Assembly: GCA_963728965.1 (NCBI GenBank)
Contig: CAVSMH010000005.1
Span: 186,001 to 250,000, forward strand
DNA: 64,000 nucleotides
Direction of reading: 5' to 3'
Source of the DNA: DASQZT01 sp963728965
GTDB lineage: Bacteria; Acidobacteriota; Terriglobia; Bryobacterales; Bryobacteraceae
The number at the start of each line of letters is the position of its first letter. The first letter of the stretch is position 1. The position numbers and the translations under genes are program-made. Shown piece after piece: positions 1 through 8,250 of this stretch. The notes below the pieces were generated by a model. That model saw nothing but the letters and a program-made list of their open reading frames with translations. It made no database searches and was not told the DNA's origin.

Positions 1-1379
1 CGGATGCGTCCCGACCGCGGAGTGAACCCTTCATAGTGGCGCATGATAAGCTGCGCTTCGATCTGGTTGACGGTGTCCATGGCGACGCCCACCACGATCA
101 GCAGCGAGGTTCCACCGAAGTAGAAGTTGACCCCCAGACCGTCCAGCAGGAAGCGCGGGAACACGCGGTCCACCCACAACCCGACCAGCGGCAGGTGCTG
201 GAGCTTGATGCCGGAAATCATGATGTCGGGGATGAGGCAGAGGATCGAAAGGTACAGGCCCCCCACCACGGTGATCTTGGTGAGGATGGTGTTCATGTAC
301 TCGGCGGTGTTGCGTCCCGGACGGATGCCGGGTATGAACCCGCCGTACTTGCGCATGTTATCGGCGGCTTCGTTGGGGTTGAAAATGATGGAGACGTAGA
401 AGAAGCAGAAGAAGATAATCCCGGCTACGAAGAGCACGTAATAGAGCGGCTCGCCGTGCTGGATGGCCCGCAGGGTATTGGACAGCCAGTTGATGTTCTT
501 CACCCAGCTCATGATGGCGAGCTGCTGCGGGAAGGCCAGCAGCGACGAGGCGAAGATCACCGGGATGACGCCGCCGGCATTGACTTTGAGCGGCATGTGG
601 GTGGACTGACCACCCATCACCCGCCGACCCACTACACGCTTGGCGTACTGCACGGGGATGCGCCGTTCGCCGCGCTCCACCAGGACGATGAACGCCACTA
701 CGGCGATCATCATGACCAGCAGCATCAGCAGGGTGAGGGGGCTCCAGTCATGGATCTTGAAGACATGGTCGTAGAGGTTGCCCATGGCGTTGGGCAGGCC
801 CACCACGATGCCGGTGAAGATGATCAGCGACATGCCGTTGCCCACCCCGCGCTCGGAGATCTGCTCGCCCAGCCACATGATGAACGCCGAACCGGTGGTG
901 AGCGAGAGCACGGTGAGCAGGATGAACCCGAAGCCGGGGTTGATGACGATGCCCTGCTGCATGGACATGAGTCCCGAAGCGATGCCGATCGACTGCAGAA
1001 CGGACAGGATGATGGTCAGGTAGCGCGTCCACTGGGTGATTTTGCGCCGGCCCAACTCGCCTTCCTTCTGGAGCTTTTCGAGCGTGGGCACGACCACCGT
1101 CAACAACTGGAGGATGATCGACGCCGTGATGTACGGCATGATGCCCAGGGCGAAAATCGTCAGCCGCCGGATGTTGCCGCCGGCGAAGAGATCGAAAAAG
1201 CCGAAGATCGATCCCGCTTGTGACGCGAAGAACTCCTCCCACCGCAGAGTATTGATTCCGGGTGTGGGGATCTGACTCCCGAGACGATACACCGCCAGCA
1301 GGCCCAATGTAAACAGGAGCCGCTTGCGGAGGTCGGGGACGCGAAACATGTTCGCGAACGCTTCCAAAAACCTGTTCAT
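1..1379 (-). CDS. secY: Preprotein translocase subunit SecY (3' end cut by window)
   Basis: SecY forms the protein-conducting channel of SecYEG in the inner membrane. The 459 visible codons start at an ATG at 1377-1379 and run off the left edge without a stop, so only the extreme C-terminus can be missing (the family is usually about 435-460 residues). The N-terminus begins MNRFLEAFANMFRVPDL, a TPGIN plug-region segment follows, then about ten hydrophobic helices. The C-terminal part carries the family segment around MRHYEGF. It lies 31 bases after rplO, the standard last-gene position of a spc operon. Confidence 0.97.
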   Translation of the reverse strand, partial: MNRFLEAFANMFRVPDLRKRLLFTLGLLAVYRLGSQIPTPGINTLRWEEFFASQAGSIFGFFDLFAGGNIRRLTIFALGIMPYITASIILQLLTVVVPTLEKLQKEGELGRRKITQWTRYLTIILSVLQSIGIASGLMSMQQGIVINPGFGFILLTVLSLTTGSAFIMWLGEQISERGVGNGMSLIIFTGIVVGLPNAMGNLYDHVFKIHDWSPLTLLMLLVMMIAVVAFIVLVERGERRIPVQYAKRVVGRRVMGGQSTHMPLKVNAGGVIPVIFASSLLAFPQQLAIMSWVKNINWLSNTLRAIQHGEPLYYVLFVAGIIFFCFFYVSIIFNPNEAADNMRKYGGFIPGIRPGRNTAEYMNTILTKITVVGGLYLSILCLIPDIMISGIKLQHLPLVGLWVDRVFPRFLLDGLGVNFYFGGTSLLIVVGVAMDTVNQIEAQLIMRHYEGFTPRSGRI

Positions 1380-1410
1380 ACTACCCTCGGATTCCCAACG
1401 CCTGGTGCGG

Positions 1411-1854
1411 TCAAGCGCCGATCACCTGTGCCGTGCCTCCGGCCTTTTGAATTTTGTCCAAGGCGGACTTGGAGAACTGGTGGGCTTCCACCGTAATTTT
1501 GCGCGTCAACTGGCCGGTGCCGAGAACCTTGAGCCCTTCACCCAGCTTCTTGATGACGCCCAGCTCGATGAGACGGTCGGGATTGAAGGAGTCGCCCTCG
1601 AGCTTTTCCAGGCGGCTCAGGTTGACGATGGCGAACTGCTTTTTGAAGATATTGGTGAAACCGCGCTTGGGCAGGCGGCGGTGGAGGGGCATCTGGCCGC
1701 CCTCGAAACCGCGCATGAGGCTGAAGCCGGTGCCGGCGCGCTGGCCTTTGTGGCCGCGGGTGGAGGTTTTGCCGTGGCCGGAACCCATCCCGCGGCCGAT
1801 GCGCTTGCGGTCCTTTTTCTGTCCGGCGGGGGGTTTCAATCCGCTAAGGTTCAT
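1411..1854 (-). CDS. rplO: 50S ribosomal protein L15
   Basis: L15 is a late-assembly protein of the large subunit. The 147-residue product has the usual L15 layout: a basic, glycine-rich N-terminal arm (GRGMGSGHGKTSTRGHKGQ, residues about 21-39) that threads into 23S rRNA, then the globular C-terminal domain ending near VEAHQFSKSALDKI. Length is typical. It sits between rpmD and secY, as in most bacteria. Confidence 0.97.
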   Translation of the reverse strand: MNLSGLKPPAGQKKDRKRIGRGMGSGHGKTSTRGHKGQRAGTGFSLMRGFEGGQMPLHRRLPKRGFTNIFKKQFAIVNLSRLEKLEGDSFNPDRLIELGVIKKLGEGLKVLGTGQLTRKITVEAHQFSKSALDKIQKAGGTAQVIGA

Positions 1855-1882
1855 GTCCTTTGCCTTCTCCTATTGGGTTCGC

Positions 1883-2068
1883 TCACTCGGTGGGGAGGAT
1901 CCGGAGAAGGTGCGGGACCTTCTGGACCATGCCGCGGAACACGGGAGTATCGGGGCGCTCCACCACCTGGTTGAGCTTGCGCAGACCGAGCCCTTTGACC
2001 ACCCGTTTGTGTTTCTCGGGGGTGCAGATGGGGCTGCGCACCAGCTTAATTTTGATCGTGTCGGCCAT
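1883..2068 (-). CDS. rpmD: 50S ribosomal protein L30
   Basis: L30 is a small large-subunit protein. The 61-residue sequence has the family core (IKIKLVRSPICTPEKHKRVVKGLGLRK-type beta-alpha start, then the helix with LNQVVERPDTP) and normal length. Its ATG shares one base with the rpsE stop (TGATG), which indicates translational coupling. Confidence 0.95.
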   Translation of the reverse strand: MADTIKIKLVRSPICTPEKHKRVVKGLGLRKLNQVVERPDTPVFRGMVQKVPHLLRILPTE

Positions 2069-2577
2069 CAGAGTTTCTCCACTGCCAGGCCGCGCATTTC
2101 GGCCACGGCGTTCTTGTCGCGCAGCGATTCCAGGGCCACGATGGTGGCTTTGACTACGTTGTGGGGATTGCGACGGCCAATGGACTTGGTGAGCACGTTG
2201 GGAACACCGCAGGCCGAAATCACCGCGCGGACCGCGCCGCCGGCAATCACGCCGGTGCCTGCGGGGGCGGGCTTCAGCAGCACCTGCGAGCTGGCAAACA
2301 CGCCCAGCACCTGGTGCGGAATGGTGGTCTCGAGCACGTGGATCCGCCGCAGGTTCTTCTTAGCGGCCTCGATGCCCTTGCGGATGGCCGACGGGACTTC
2401 CTTGGCTTTGCCGACGCCATACCCGACCACCTTGGCGGACGGGTCGCCGATGACGACCAGGGCCGAAAAGCTGAGGTTCTTGCCGCCCTTGACCACCTTG
2501 GTGACGCGGTTGATGGAAACCACCTGCTCTTTGAGGTTGAGCGAACCCGGATCGATTCGTTTTGCTGCGATTGCCAT
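2068..2577 (-). CDS. rpsE: 30S ribosomal protein S5
   Basis: S5 helps control decoding fidelity on the small subunit. The 169-residue protein has the N-terminal double-stranded-RNA-binding-like domain (EQVVSINRVTKVVKGGKN, then FSALVVIGD) and the C-terminal S5 domain with the GTGVIAGGAVRAV loop and the NVLTKSIGRRNPHNVVKAT stretch. Length is normal. The start ATG overlaps the rplR stop by one base (TAATG). Confidence 0.97.
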   Translation of the reverse strand: MAIAAKRIDPGSLNLKEQVVSINRVTKVVKGGKNLSFSALVVIGDPSAKVVGYGVGKAKEVPSAIRKGIEAAKKNLRRIHVLETTIPHQVLGVFASSQVLLKPAPAGTGVIAGGAVRAVISACGVPNVLTKSIGRRNPHNVVKATIVALESLRDKNAVAEMRGLAVEKL

Positions 2578-2936
2578 TAGAACTCCAGTCCCGCGGTGCG
2601 GGCGGCATCGGCCAGGGCCTTGACGCGGCCGTGGTATTGATAGCCGCCGCGGTCGAACACGACCCTGGTGATGCCTTTCTCTTTGGCCCGCTCCGCCACG
2701 AGCTTGCCGATCGATTGGGCGGCAGCGATATTGCCGCCGTTGGTGCGGGCGCCCTTGTCGATCGACGAGGCCGATACCAGGGTCCGGCCGGCGGCATCGT
2801 CGATGACCTGGGCATAGATGTGGGCCACGCTGCGGAACACCGCCAGGCGGGGGCGCTCGGCAGTGCCGGCGAGCTTGCGCCGGATGCGCCTGTGAATGCG
2901 GCTGCGGATTTCCTTCTTTTCCGGTTTACGAATCAT
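2577..2936 (-). CDS. rplR: 50S ribosomal protein L18
   Basis: L18 binds 5S rRNA in the central protuberance. The 119-residue protein shows the typical RPRLAVFRS core, the YAQVIDD strand and the C-terminal FDRGGYQYHGRVKALADAAR segment. It overlaps the end of rplF by 4 bases, a sign of translational coupling in the spc segment. Confidence 0.97.
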   Translation of the reverse strand: MIRKPEKKEIRSRIHRRIRRKLAGTAERPRLAVFRSVAHIYAQVIDDAAGRTLVSASSIDKGARTNGGNIAAAQSIGKLVAERAKEKGITRVVFDRGGYQYHGRVKALADAARTAGLEF

Positions 2937-3469
2937 TTGCCACCTGCCCCGGTCTTGCCGACCTTCTTGCGCAGGGCTTCACCGGTATAGCGGACGCCCT
3001 TGTTCTTGTACGGGTCGGGTTTGCGCAGCGCGCGAATGTTGGCCGCAGTCTGACCCAAAAGCTGGCGGTCGTGCCCGCTCAGCACCAGGTGGGTCTGCTT
3101 GTCGATGCGCAGGTCCACACCGTCGGGCAGCAGGAACTCGATGGGATGCGAGTACCCCAGGGTGAAGGTCGCCACCTTGCCCTTGACATCGGCGCGGTAG
3201 CCGATGCCGACGATATCCAGTTCACGGGTGAAGCCGGCGGAAACGCCCTGCACGGCATTGGCGGCCAGGGCGCGGGTGAGGCCGTGCAGCGCGGCTTGCT
3301 CATCGGAGTCGCGGCGGACCTCCAGCCTGCCGTCCACCTGCACCACTTGGATGCCGGCCGGGATGGGCACGGAGAGCTTGCCCTTGGGGCCGGTCACTTC
3401 CAGTCGTTCGCCGATCTGCACCTTGACGCCGCCCGGCAACGGGATCGGCTTTTTACCAATTCTCGACAT
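2933..3469 (-). CDS. rplF: 50S ribosomal protein L6
   Basis: L6 lies near the GTPase-associated region of the large subunit. The 178-residue product begins MSRIGKKPIPLPGGV and has the two repeated L6 domains, ending in the signature PYKNKGVRYTGEALRKKVGK. Length and position (rpsH - rplF - rplR) are canonical. Confidence 0.97.
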   Translation of the reverse strand: MSRIGKKPIPLPGGVKVQIGERLEVTGPKGKLSVPIPAGIQVVQVDGRLEVRRDSDEQAALHGLTRALAANAVQGVSAGFTRELDIVGIGYRADVKGKVATFTLGYSHPIEFLLPDGVDLRIDKQTHLVLSGHDRQLLGQTAANIRALRKPDPYKNKGVRYTGEALRKKVGKTGAGGK

Positions 3470-3481
3470 AGCTCCAAACCT

Positions 3482-3877
3482 CTACCACACGCGGCAGAGA
3501 ATCTCCCCGCCCACGTGCTCCTTGTGCGCGTCGCGCCCGGTCATGACGCCGCGCGCGGTGGTCAAAATGTTGATGCCGAGGCCGCCGAGCACCCGGGGGA
3601 TGTCGGTCTGGCCGACGTAGACCCGGCATCCGGGCCGCGAGACGCGCTCGATGGCGGAAATGACGGGCGCGTTGGCGGCGGAATACTTGAGGTAGATCTT
3701 GATGGTCTTCTTGACGCCTTCCTCGGCGACTTTGAAGTTGGCGATGTAGCCCTCTTCCTTGAGGATGCGCGCGATTTCCGTCTTCAGCTTGGAAGCCGGC
3801 ACGTCCACCTTGGGGTGGCGCGCGCGGATCGCGTTGCGCACGCGAGTCAGCATGTCGGCAATGGGATCGCTCGTCAT
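3482..3877 (-). CDS. rpsH: 30S ribosomal protein S8
   Basis: S8 is a primary 16S rRNA-binding protein of the central domain. The 131-residue protein starts MTSDPIADMLTRVRNAIRA at an ATG (3875-3877) preceded by AGGAG. A longer in-frame extension to 3997 is rejected because it is cysteine/arginine-rich and non-homologous. The C-terminus has the family motif around ARGVMTGRDAHKEHVGGEIL. It is separated from rpsN by an unusual 150-base gap that holds palindromes, listed separately. Confidence 0.97.
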   Translation of the reverse strand: MTSDPIADMLTRVRNAIRARHPKVDVPASKLKTEIARILKEEGYIANFKVAEEGVKKTIKIYLKYSAANAPVISAIERVSRPGCRVYVGQTDIPRVLGGLGINILTTARGVMTGRDAHKEHVGGEILCRVW

Positions 3878-4027
3878 AATTCTCCTACTTCCGTGGGCCC
3901 GTACGGCACAGGCAGGCGTGCCTGCCCTGCCGGCACATGCCGCGGCCGGACATCGGCGGGAGCGCCGACGCGGCAGGCACGAACACCTGCGCCGCAAGCG
4001 ATGGCATGAGCCCTGGCATCCTTTCTC
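3878..4027. repeat. Palindrome-rich intergenic element between rpsN and rpsH
   Basis: This 150-base gap interrupts the otherwise compact spc segment. It holds a perfect inverted repeat GGCAGGC-GT-GCCTGCC at 3911-3926, a second perfect stem TCGGCG-GGAG-CGCCGA at about 3954-3969, and a further imperfect GGCAGG/CCTGC pair near 3972-3990. No SD-preceded ORF is convincing here. It looks like a small REP/MITE-like dispersed repeat inserted in the operon. That reading is inference, since copy number elsewhere in the genome cannot be seen. Confidence 0.5.
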
Positions 4028-4267
4028 CTACCAGCTCGCCTTGGTCACGCCGGGAATCTCGCCGTTGAGGGCGAGCTGGCGGAAGCAGAGGCGGCAAACG
4101 CCGAACTTGCGCAGAAAGCCGCGCGGCCGGCCGCAGCGCCAGCAGCGGTTGCGGTGGCGGGTCGGCAGCTTGGCGATTCCGGGCTTCTTCTCAGCCTTGG
4201 CCAAGTGGGATGCGCGCCGGATCTTGTCCAGCTTGATGTCTTTGGCGATCTTCGCGGTGGTGGCCAT
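4028..4267 (-). CDS. rpsN: 30S ribosomal protein S14, zinc-binding type
   Basis: This is the short zinc-ribbon (C+) form of S14. The four ligands are in CWRCGRPRGFLRKFGVCRLC, and the chain ends with the conserved GEIPGVTKASW. The usual zinc form has about 61 residues. This one has 79 because about 18 extra residues (MATTAKIAKDIKLDKIRR) precede the normal basic start, and no internal Met offers a shorter start. It sits between rplE and rpsH, the normal position. Confidence 0.93.
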   Translation of the reverse strand: MATTAKIAKDIKLDKIRRASHLAKAEKKPGIAKLPTRHRNRCWRCGRPRGFLRKFGVCRLCFRQLALNGEIPGVTKASW

Positions 4268-4285
4268 GGTTCTGGTTCTCTTCTC

Positions 4286-4828
<543 letters not shown>

Positions 4829-4835
4829 GGAATCC

Positions 4836-5204
4836 TCACTTCCTGTCCAGCGTCTGGCCGCATTTGCGGCACACCCGCGATCGCCGCGCCTTGCCGGCCA
4901 CGGTCTCGACGTGATGTGCGATGCGCACGGCCTTGTTGCAGCCCGGGCAGACGATCAGGACGTTGGAGGCGGCGATGGGGCTTTCGCGCTCGGCGATTCC
5001 GCCCTTGATCTGTTTGGCGGGGTTGGGGCGGGTGTGGCGCTTGATCATCATGACGTGCTCGACCAAAATCTTCCCGGTATCGGGATTCACGCCCAGAACG
5101 CGCCCGGTCTTACCCTTGTCGCGGCCGGTGATGACCTTGACGGTGTCTTCCTTTTTCAAATCGATGCGAAAGGTGGGGGCCAGTTTCTTTTGTCCGGATG
5201 CCAT
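4836..5204 (-). CDS. rplX: 50S ribosomal protein L24
   Basis: L24 initiates assembly of the large subunit. The KOW motif is visible at about residues 18-45 (KEDTVKVITGRDKGKTGRVL), followed by IKRHTRPNPAKQIKGGI. A zinc-ribbon-like CxxC pair (CPGCNKAVRI and CRKCGQTL) is present toward the C-terminus. At 122 residues it is slightly longer than E. coli L24 (104). The start overlaps the rplN stop by one base. Confidence 0.96.
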   Translation of the reverse strand: MASGQKKLAPTFRIDLKKEDTVKVITGRDKGKTGRVLGVNPDTGKILVEHVMMIKRHTRPNPAKQIKGGIAERESPIAASNVLIVCPGCNKAVRIAHHVETVAGKARRSRVCRKCGQTLDRK

Positions 5205-5572
5205 CAGATTACCTCGGGGGCCAGCGAGACGATTTTCATAAACTTCTTGTCGCGCAGTTCCCTGGCGACCGGACCGAACACGCGCGTGCCGACCGGTTCG
5301 CCGACGTCGTTAATCAAGACCGCGGCGTTGGAATCGAAGCGGATGTAGGTGCCATCCTTGCGCCGCGTCTCTTTGCGCATGCGAACGATCACGCAGCGCA
5401 CCACCTTGCCTTTCTTGATCGCCGAATCGGGCGCCGCCTCTTTGACGCTGGCGGTGATGACATCGCCCAGTCCGGCGCGGAGGCCGAGGTCGCCGCCGCG
5501 CGGCAGAATGCAGGAGAGCCTGCGCGCGCCGGAGTTATCGGCCACCTCGAGAATTGTTCGCATTCCAATCAT
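5204..5572 (-). CDS. rplN: 50S ribosomal protein L14
   Basis: L14 lies at the subunit interface. The 122-residue protein has the invariant MIGMRTILEVADNSGAR-type start and the GDVITASVKEA and VVRMRKETRRKDGTYIRFD segments. Length is exactly that of the family. A 100-base gap (5573-5672) with a CGCCCG/CGGGCG stem separates it from rpsQ. Confidence 0.97.
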   Translation of the reverse strand: MIGMRTILEVADNSGARRLSCILPRGGDLGLRAGLGDVITASVKEAAPDSAIKKGKVVRCVIVRMRKETRRKDGTYIRFDSNAAVLINDVGEPVGTRVFGPVARELRDKKFMKIVSLAPEVI

Positions 5573-5672
5573 AATTAGCTCCGATGACCGCTCCCATCCG
5601 CTCGCATCCCGGTAACGCCCGCCCCGGATCGGGCGCGGGTTGGCGGCAGGCGGCGGGGAGGGAACGGACCGA

Positions 5673-5978
5673 TCACGCCTTCACGTCCAGATCCGCGGGC
5701 TGGGCGCCCACCTGGGCGGCACGGCGGATGACTTCCGCCAGGCGCCACCGTTTGGTCTTGCTCAACGGGCGGCACTCGATGATGCGCACCACGTCACCCA
5801 TTCGCGCCGTGCTTTCCTCGTCGTGCGCGTAGAACTTTTTGCGCTTGCCGATGATGCGCTTATAGAGCGGATGCGGCACGCGGCGGCTCACTTCGACCAC
5901 GATGGTCTTCTTCATGCCGGTCGAGACCACCTGGCCGACCTTTTCGTTCTTGGTTCCCTGCGTCTGCGTTTCGGCCAT
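5673..5978 (-). CDS. rpsQ: 30S ribosomal protein S17
   Basis: S17 is a primary 16S rRNA-binding protein with an OB fold. The 101-residue product shows GQVVSTGMKKTIVVEVSRRVPHPLY, the KKFYAHDEE strand and the GDVVRIIECRPLSKTKRW signature. The C-terminus extends about 15 residues beyond the shortest bacterial versions. It follows rpmC by a single base. Confidence 0.96.
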   Translation of the reverse strand: MAETQTQGTKNEKVGQVVSTGMKKTIVVEVSRRVPHPLYKRIIGKRKKFYAHDEESTARMGDVVRIIECRPLSKTKRWRLAEVIRRAAQVGAQPADLDVKA

Positions 5979-5979
5979 A

Positions 5980-6180
5980 CTATTTCTTCTCCGCCAACTC
6001 CCGCTCGCGCAGGACAGTGTAGATGCGGGCGCGGTCCTTCTTCATGGCGCGCACCTTCTTCAGCCCGTCCATCTGTCCCAAAGACATCTGAAAGTGAAGA
6101 CGAAACAACTGTTCGTCCATTTCCCGCAACTGGTGATCCAACTCCTTGAGATCGAGATCGCGAACTTTCTGCGCTTTCAT
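5980..6180 (-). CDS. rpmC: 50S ribosomal protein L29
   Basis: L29 is a two-helix protein near the tunnel exit. The 66-residue product starts MKAQKVRDLDLKELDHQLRE at the ATG at 6178-6180 and contains LFRLHFQMSLGQ and the basic helix around MKKDRARIYTVLRERE. A longer in-frame start at 6261 lies inside rplP and is rejected on homology. Spacing to rplP is 4 bases. Confidence 0.95.
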   Translation of the reverse strand: MKAQKVRDLDLKELDHQLREMDEQLFRLHFQMSLGQMDGLKKVRAMKKDRARIYTVLRERELAEKK

Positions 6181-6184
6181 TTCC

Positions 6185-6604
6185 TTACTCCACCGCGTTT
6201 TCGCGGGTGATGAACTTGGTGCGAATGGCCAGCTTGTGGGCCGCGAGCCGCATGGCGGCATTGGCGGTGGCCTGGTCCACGCCTTCCATTTCGAACAGAA
6301 TCTTGCCGGGCCGGATCACGGCGACCCACTGTTCGGGGGCACCCTTGCCCTTACCCATACGGGTTTCGGCGGGCTTCTTGGTAATGGGCTTGTCGGGGAA
6401 GAGGCGGATCCAGACTTTTCCGCCGCGTTTGATGGAGCGGGTCATGGCGACACGGGCGGCTTCGATCTGGCGGTCGGTGACCCAGCCGCACTCCATGGCC
6501 TTCAGGCCGTATTCGCCGAAGGAGATGGCGGAGCCGCGCCAGGCCTTGCCGGCCATGCGCCCGCGCTGCTGCTTCCGGAATTTGACCTTCTTTGGCATCA
6601 TCAT
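6185..6604 (-). CDS. rplP: 50S ribosomal protein L16
   Basis: L16 sits near the A-site and peptidyl-transferase centre. The 139-residue protein has KVKFRKQQRGRMAGKAWRG at the start, the RIFPDK-like RLFPDKPITKKP element, and the MGKGKGAPEQWVAVIRPGK loop that reaches toward the A site. Three consecutive Met codons begin the gene, and GGAGA lies upstream of the first. Confidence 0.97.
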   Translation of the reverse strand: MMMPKKVKFRKQQRGRMAGKAWRGSAISFGEYGLKAMECGWVTDRQIEAARVAMTRSIKRGGKVWIRLFPDKPITKKPAETRMGKGKGAPEQWVAVIRPGKILFEMEGVDQATANAAMRLAAHKLAIRTKFITRENAVE

Positions 6605-6620
6605 GGCGATATCTCCTCAG

Positions 6621-7586
6621 TTACTGCTTCTCGCCGGAATCGTCCGGCTTGGTTTCGGGCGCCGGGGCCGGCTGCTCCTGGCGGGCTTCCTGCTTCCAGG
6701 AAGGCTGCTGCGGCGACATGAGCGGCGGCAGGATGGGCGTGGCGGGACGCTGTGCCGGGCGCGGCAAATCGGGCGGCGGGGTCTGTGTGGCGGGACCGGC
6801 GGGCTCGGCCACCGGCGATGGGCCGGCGACAGGCGGGCGATGCTCGCCACGGTCGCGGTCCCGGTCGCGGTCACGGCCGCGGCGGTCGCCCCGGTCGCGG
6901 CGCTCCCCGCGGTCGCGGCGCGGCTCCGGCTCGGGGAGCAGGCCGCCGCGGCGCTTGGTGAGGTCGAGAATCTCGCCTTTGTAGAGCCAGGTCTTGATGC
7001 CGATGACGCCGTAGGTGGTGTGGGCCTCGGAAAAACCGTAGTCGATATCGGCGCGCAGGGTGTGCAGCGGAAGCTGGCCTTGCAGGTACCACTCGCTGCG
7101 CGCGATTTCGGCACCGTTGAGGCGGCCGGAGACGCGCACCTTGATGCCTTTGCAGCCGAAGCGCAGCGCCGAATCGACGGCCTTGCGCATGGCGCGGCGG
7201 AAGGCGACGCGTTTTTCCAGCTGCAACCCGATGGACTCGGAGACCAACTGGGCATCGAGTTCGGGCTTGTGCACTTCCTGGATATCGATGAAGACTTCGC
7301 GCTTGGTCTTGCGCGCCATGTCCTGCTTGAGCTTTTCGATTTCGGCGCCCTTGCGGCCGATGATGATGCCCGGGCGCGAGGTGCGGATGGTGACGCGCAG
7401 CTTATTGCCGGGACGATCGACTTCGATGGAGCTGACGCCGGCCGACTTGAGGCGGGCGCGGAGGGCCTCCTTCAGCTCGAGATCCTCCTGCAACAGCTTG
7501 GCATAGCCCTGCTTGGCGAACCAGCGCGAGCGCCACGGCTTGTTGAATCCCAGCCGGAACCCGTACGGATGAACTTTCTGTCCCAT
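6621..7586 (-). CDS. rpsC: 30S ribosomal protein S3 with a long disordered C-terminal tail
   Basis: S3 lines the mRNA entry channel. Residues 1 to about 210 are a normal S3: GQKVHPYGFRLGFNKPWRSRW start, KH domain with RPGIIIGRKGAEIEKLK at about 75-90, and the C-terminal domain ending at GVIGIKTWLYKGEI. A roughly 100-residue tail is then added to give 321 residues in all (usual 210-240). It begins with RD/RRD repeats (residues about 225-252) and continues with proline-, alanine- and glutamine-rich sequence. The tail is continuous in frame and ends 16 bases before rplP. Confidence 0.95.
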   Translation of the reverse strand: MGQKVHPYGFRLGFNKPWRSRWFAKQGYAKLLQEDLELKEALRARLKSAGVSSIEVDRPGNKLRVTIRTSRPGIIIGRKGAEIEKLKQDMARKTKREVFIDIQEVHKPELDAQLVSESIGLQLEKRVAFRRAMRKAVDSALRFGCKGIKVRVSGRLNGAEIARSEWYLQGQLPLHTLRADIDYGFSEAHTTYGVIGIKTWLYKGEILDLTKRRGGLLPEPEPRRDRGERRDRGDRRGRDRDRDRDRGEHRPPVAGPSPVAEPAGPATQTPPPDLPRPAQRPATPILPPLMSPQQPSWKQEARQEQPAPAPETKPDDSGEKQ

Positions 7587-7946
7587 CTAGCTTCCCTTCT
7601 CCGTAACCTTGATCACGATGTGTGCCAGGCGCCGCTGATAGCGGTAGGCGCGGCCCATGGGCGCCGGGCGGACGCGCTTCATGCGGGGACCTTCATTGAC
7701 GTAGGCGGCCGAGACGTACAGGCGGTCCACATCCACATCCTCGTTGCGATGCGTGGCGTTGGCGATGGCCGATTGCAGCACCTTTTCCACGGTGGGCGCG
7801 ATGCGCTTGTTGGTGGTCCGCAGGGTGGTGAGCGCGGCGCCGGCCTGCTTGCCGCGGATAAGGTCGACGACCAAACGCGCCTTCTGCGGCGAAATCCGGA
7901 TGTACCGGGCTTCGGCTTTCACTGGTTTGGGGGTTTCGTCTGCCAT
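7587..7946 (-). CDS. rplV: 50S ribosomal protein L22
   Basis: L22 lines the peptide exit tunnel. The 119-residue protein has YIRISPQKARLVVDLIRGK, the KVLQSAIANATHRNEDVDVDRL helix and the tunnel hairpin GPRMKRVRPAPMGRAYRYQRR. Length is typical. The gene abuts rpsC directly. Confidence 0.97.
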   Translation of the reverse strand: MADETPKPVKAEARYIRISPQKARLVVDLIRGKQAGAALTTLRTTNKRIAPTVEKVLQSAIANATHRNEDVDVDRLYVSAAYVNEGPRMKRVRPAPMGRAYRYQRRLAHIVIKVTEKGS

Positions 7947-7955
7947 GGTTTCCTC

Positions 7956-8246
7956 TTACGCCGGCTTGGCCGATTTCTCCGTGGCCGCCTTCACCGAGTG
8001 ACCGCGGAAGGTGCGCGTCGGCGAAAACTCGCCAAATTTGTGGCCTACCATGTTTTCGGTGACGTAGACCGGGATGAATTTCTTGCCGTTGTGCACCGCC
8101 ACGGTGTGGCCCACGAACTCCGGTAGGATGGTGGAGCGGCGCGACCAGGTGCGCACCACCTTCTTCTCGTTGGCGGCGCTCAGGACGAGCAGCTTGGCTT
8201 CCAGGTGTGCATCGGTAAACGGTCCTTTCTTGACGGATCTGCCCAT
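7956..8246 (-). CDS. rpsS: 30S ribosomal protein S19
   Basis: S19 is at the small-subunit head near the A-site finger. The 96-residue protein begins MGRSVKKGPFTDAHLEAK at the ATG at 8244-8246. The longer in-frame start at 8387 lies inside rplB and is rejected. The family motif FVGHTVAVHNGKKFIPVYV and the GHKFGEFSPTRTFRGH segment are present. Confidence 0.97.
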   Translation of the reverse strand: MGRSVKKGPFTDAHLEAKLLVLSAANEKKVVRTWSRRSTILPEFVGHTVAVHNGKKFIPVYVTENMVGHKFGEFSPTRTFRGHSVKAATEKSAKPA

Positions 8247-8250
8247 TGGT

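Noticed and set aside
36..1223. 395-residue plus-strand ORF opposite secY
   Set aside because: It is His/Asp-rich antisense read-through of a GC-rich essential gene, with no homology-like segments; secY on the other strand is certain.
6207..8126. 639-residue plus-strand ORF opposite rplP, rpsC, rplV and rpsS
   Set aside because: Antisense shadow of four confident ribosomal genes; composition follows third-position GC of the real frame.
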